DNA of 64,000 nucleotides from Diphasiastrum complanatum (Eukaryota > Streptophyta > Lycopodiopsida > Lycopodiales > Lycopodiaceae), in NCBI GenBank assembly GCA_029204225.1, contig CM055109.1:21632317-21696316 (forward strand). Direction: 5' to 3'. Both the position numbers and the translations under genes were made by a program. This document shows positions 60,864 through 64,000 of the stretch, piece after piece (the stretch's first letter is position 1; the number at the start of each line of letters is the position of its first letter). The notes under the pieces were generated by a model, which saw only the letters and a list, made by a program, of their open reading frames with translations, was not told the DNA's origin and did no database searches.

Positions 60864-61700
60864 TACTTCGAAATATGAAATTCACCTACATTTCAAGAAT
60901 CAATAATTTGTAAAAGAATTTCGTTAGCGTGCTAGGAAGATCGTTGCGAACGCGTGCCAACACCAAGAATACATTGTCTGGTAATCATATTCCCCTCTTA
61001 AATTTTTGTGATTATGCCACGCTGCCTTATGGCTCCCTTTTCCGTTCAAACGTTCGGAAGAAGACGAGGAATATTGATCTGAATGTTCACATCTTGCTCC
61101 TGTTCTTCACCTCCTCGGATGTTCACCTTGATTCCATTCATGATTTATGCCTATGCTGCAGTTCCTATAATAGCAATTCAGTTGCAAAGCCAATGAGAAA
61201 AAGATTCTGTTGTCCACCAATTTGATGTCTACAATCTGACTGCCGTAGGTTTTGAATCCTAATGCACCTTCACTCCGACAAATGACACTCTTGGATCATC
61301 CAAGAATCAATCTGTTCTCTATTTCAATTCAGCCTCGTGATTATAATCTGCCAAGATGTGAGAAGCATTATCTCTTCCTTTCAATCAAGCTCAGGCTTCA
61401 TCACGAAGCAGAAGCGAGTGCCCAATGATCCAACGTCTCAATGCCTGTTTCTCTGCCGATCTAAGCTTCTTCTAAATATCCTACCATCCCCTTCTTCTCC
61501 CTCCCCCTTCACCCCGCTGTGCCTGCTTTCTTTCTTGTTTGCTTTCCTGGAGGAATGCGACCAGGCCAAATGCTTACTGCCAGGTGCCTTTACGTGGACG
61601 GGTGACCTCCGCAGCGGGTGGACCCGTGCTCACGTAAAAGAAAACGCATCCATCGTATATCACGTTGGAGAATCAAATGGAACTGCCCAAGTTTAGGGGG
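60864..61700 (-). promoter_or_regulatory. Probable promoter and 5' leader of the kinase gene
   Basis: A GC-richer zone (about 61,420-61,640) lies 0.6-0.8 kb upstream of the start codon. It contains ACGTG cores (about 61,594 and 61,629), which are typical of G-box/ABRE sites in plants. On the minus strand a purine-rich tract (GGGGGAGGGAGAAGAAGGGG, about 61,490-61,512) follows, as often found near plant start sites. TGTAG/GTGAATTTC at about 60,882-60,890 could be a 5'-UTR intron acceptor. No clear TATA box was found. Confidence 0.4.
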
Positions 61701-61725
61701 CATGCACGCTCTTGGCCTGGCAGTC

Positions 61726-62540
61726 ATGGCCCATAAGGCTTCAGCCCCTATAACTAGGAATCTAGTGACATTTGATGCGCGTTGACGAAGTGTCTACATG
61801 GGTCATCGGCCTTAAGGCTTGGCCCCAATGAGTAGGAGTCCAAGGGCATTTGGAGTGGATTGCTAGATGGGCATTCACCAAATTTCTATTCTGGGTTATG
61901 ATGAATGTAACTTGCATTGTGAATGGCATGGCAACGAGAACATTCTCACTCCCTATTCACCATCTAGGAGGGGCTGGTAGAATCCAGTCAAGAGTCTTCT
62001 TGATATTGACGAGTCTTCTTGATGCTTACAACCTTATTGACAACAAATTGCTACTAATGACGATACTTTGTGCCAACAAGCATATCAAGAGTCCTTGTCA
62101 TCCTTGATGCTTACAAACTTATTGACAAGGAATTACTACTTATAAAGATGCTTCATGACAACAAGAAGCATACAAGCCTTATGGAAAAACATTTGCTATT
62201 TTGATGATGTTTGAAAATCATGAAACAAACCTGAATTATTCATGTACGGAAAGATATATCATGATGTAGGCATGATGAATTGTGTGAGACATTTACTAGA
62301 AGAGTAGATGCATTTGCAATTTGGCGAAAGAGATTTGAAGCTTTGAGCAAATTAGTTCTACATGGGCCTACAACATTGTTGCATATAATATGAAATGGAA
62401 CAAAGTGGATGCAGTTGTAGTCTAGCAAAATAGAATTGAAGTTTAGAGCGAATTACATCTACATGGGCCTACGACATTGTTGCACGTAATAGGAAATGTA
62501 ACAAAGTAGATGTGGGTTGTGATTGCAGTATGGAAAAGGA
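61726..62540. repeat. Three successive short tandem duplications
   Basis: Pair 1, unit about 75 bp: 61,726-61,802 and 61,803-61,870 share CAT.GGCC.TAAGGCTT, CCCC and CTA.ATGGG. Pair 2, unit about 85 bp: about 62,018 and 62,104 share TTGATGCTTACAA.CTTATTGACAA. Pair 3, unit about 104 bp: 62,333-62,437 and 62,438-62,540 share TCTACATGGGCCTAC.ACATTGTTGCA. Each is an imperfect two-copy repeat. No coding region spans them. Confidence 0.75.
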
Positions 62541-64000
62541 GATTCAAAGCTACAAGTATAATGCCCATTAGCAAATTCAGTATTGAGCTTGCAGACTATT
62601 GGTTATCTGTTCTCTCCCTTTGAAGACAATGTAACCCTTTATTTGGACAAGAGATGCCTTGTTGTAACTTCTTTAAGATACCCTTCATGACCTCTTTTAA
62701 AATTGTAAATATGATATAAAAAAGAGATTATACTTAACTTTTTGCAAGTTGGAAGTGTCCCAGGGCATCCTTAGAAACAATAACTTTTGAAGATTCGTCC
62801 CCTACTTCTAATGATGTGGAACATTTGCAGACTCATTACCCTTTCTCATTTGAGTGCATCACAAAATTTTTGTAGATGAGTTCACCTCAGTTATTGCTTT
62901 TGATTATCTCACCCACGCAAAAACTATTACTTGTGTTGTTTTTGTATCCTCCTTTTTATTAGAGGCTTATTTTGCATTGTATTTTACTCAGTTGCCAAAT
63001 GTTAGGATTTAACAATATACTTGCACGCCAATAGTCTTTTTAGAGTTATAGGGAGATAACTGAACTACATAAATTGGGGCCTCACTACGACTTGGCCCAT
63101 CTTTACTTTTTATTTGCTTTTGCAATATGGCTTGCACGTTCATTTATAATTTGTAGTATGATCACTTTTGTCCTAAAGCGAACATAAAATCTCTCTGTGT
63201 TTCCTTGAGTGATGCTTCATTGTTTTTAAGAAGCAATATAATATAAGTGGTCATGTCATTCTTATATGAAGGGACCAAATCGGAACATTTTATACTTCTT
63301 TTTTAATTTCCTATTGTTGCCATTGCTATTGGGGACAATTTGAATGCATTACAAGTTTATCCATTTGCATATTACTTCAAATAACATCAGGGTATGACAA
63401 ATTGTGTAAAGGCCCACCAACATTTCAAAGGCGTAATATAACATTGAATAAATCAATTTACATGTATATTCATTACTCTAGCTAATAATTGTCACAATGA
63501 ATGATTCAACTATATCGCTTCAATGTTGATACCTTCTTGAACAATGCATAATTTTGAGGCTCAAGAATGAAAGAATTGAAAATTATGTTAAATCATGTCA
63601 ACGTCTTGTCAATATTAATTGTTGTTCAATGAATAAAATTTATATGATTTGTTTTTTGCATAATGCATACCAAATATGTCACAACAAAAATATAGTTGAA
63701 TAGATATTGATTTTCTTGATACTTTACCTTTCATGATGTGTTAAATGACTTCACAATCAATGAAAAAAAGTTGGAGAATGCTACATCTCTACTTAACAAA
63801 CCTAAATAAAATCATGACATTATGTTCAAGCAGTTGTTATCACATACCACTATGTAAGCTCTTAACATCTTGTAAGATGGTGAGATTTGTATGTAAAGTG
63901 TTTGCTAATGTGACATTTTTGGATATTTATAGGCATATTTATTTGTCCCATAAAAATGTCTCTAATATATTTGCAAAATTAGAAACTTGAGAACTTTTTA
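62541..64000. other. AT-rich DNA, nothing recognised
   Basis: No frame longer than about 80 codons and no family motif on either strand. No tRNA-like cloverleaf, LTR border or long simple repeat was seen up to the window end. Confidence 0.5.

Noticed and set aside
61337-61696. 119-codon plus-strand frame upstream of the kinase
   Set aside because: No family resemblance; it lies in the GC-rich zone that is better read as promoter and leader of the minus-strand gene.

Overview
The window looks like nuclear DNA of a vascular plant with a large, repeat-rich genome. The reasons are one intron-containing gene of a plant-specific CDK-like kinase family, a 5.1-kb intron filled with retroelement debris, many Ty1/Copia and Ty3/Gypsy fragments primed from plant initiator-Met tRNA sites (TGGTATCAGAGC), and very long (AG)n/(CT)n microsatellites. 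A fern, lycophyte or gymnosperm would fit, but the sequence alone does not settle the lineage. No bacterial-type operons, CRISPR arrays or rRNA genes are visible.

Layout. 1-12.5 kb is gene-poor. It holds a cluster of perfect palindromes (1.84-1.93 kb), a block of repeated GACGTCGG-type motifs (3.5-3.9 kb), a compound (TG)n(AG)n array (4.1-5.0 kb), one unrecognised degenerate minus-strand reading frame (5.1-6.04 kb) and a rearranged LTR fragment (7.55-8.0 kb). It also holds a dispersed repeat ending in (CT)90 (to 11.4 kb), with a second copy ending at 39.7 kb. 12.5-17.5 kb is a Copia element in circularly permuted order (RNase H, one LTR, gag, protease, integrase, 5' half of RT). 18.5-21.7 kb is a heavily decayed Gypsy element, also in the order integrase C-terminus, possible LTR, gag, RT, RNase H. 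25.0-30.15 kb is a structurally complete Copia element with a 5-bp target duplication but a dead RT (FVND) and a 5' LTR lacking its promoter. A tiny tRNA-derived SINE with a 16-bp target duplication lies at 31.1 kb. Two minus-strand Copia 3' ends lie at 32.2-33.3 and about 36.8-38.1 kb.

40.4-48.0 kb is a nested set. An old plus-strand Copia element is interrupted by a foldback-type repeat (about 41.6-42.65 kb) and by a young minus-strand element (43,077-47,645). The young element has 701-bp LTRs about 99% identical, a 5-bp target duplication, intact PBS and PPT, and a long gag-protease frame, but no RT or RNase H. It is a TR-GAG-like non-autonomous retrotransposon and is the most attractive mobile element here.

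50.36-60.86 kb (minus strand) is the one clear cellular gene: an eight-exon, about 816-residue, N-myristoylated CDK-like Ser/Thr kinase of the plant IBS1/At1g18670-At1g54610 type. All eight exons join in frame with GT-AG junctions, so it looks functional. Its intron 4 carries two primer-binding sites, a dead Copia gag-protease region and a palindromic GTTCCGGAAC pair. The upstream side (60.9-61.7 kb) is GC-rich with ACGTG cores and is the likely promoter. The last 2.3 kb has short tandem duplications and no recognisable gene.

I found no clear novel multi-gene system. The most promising leads are the gag-only element, the two permuted elements, the minimal SINE and the (CT)n-tailed repeat family.
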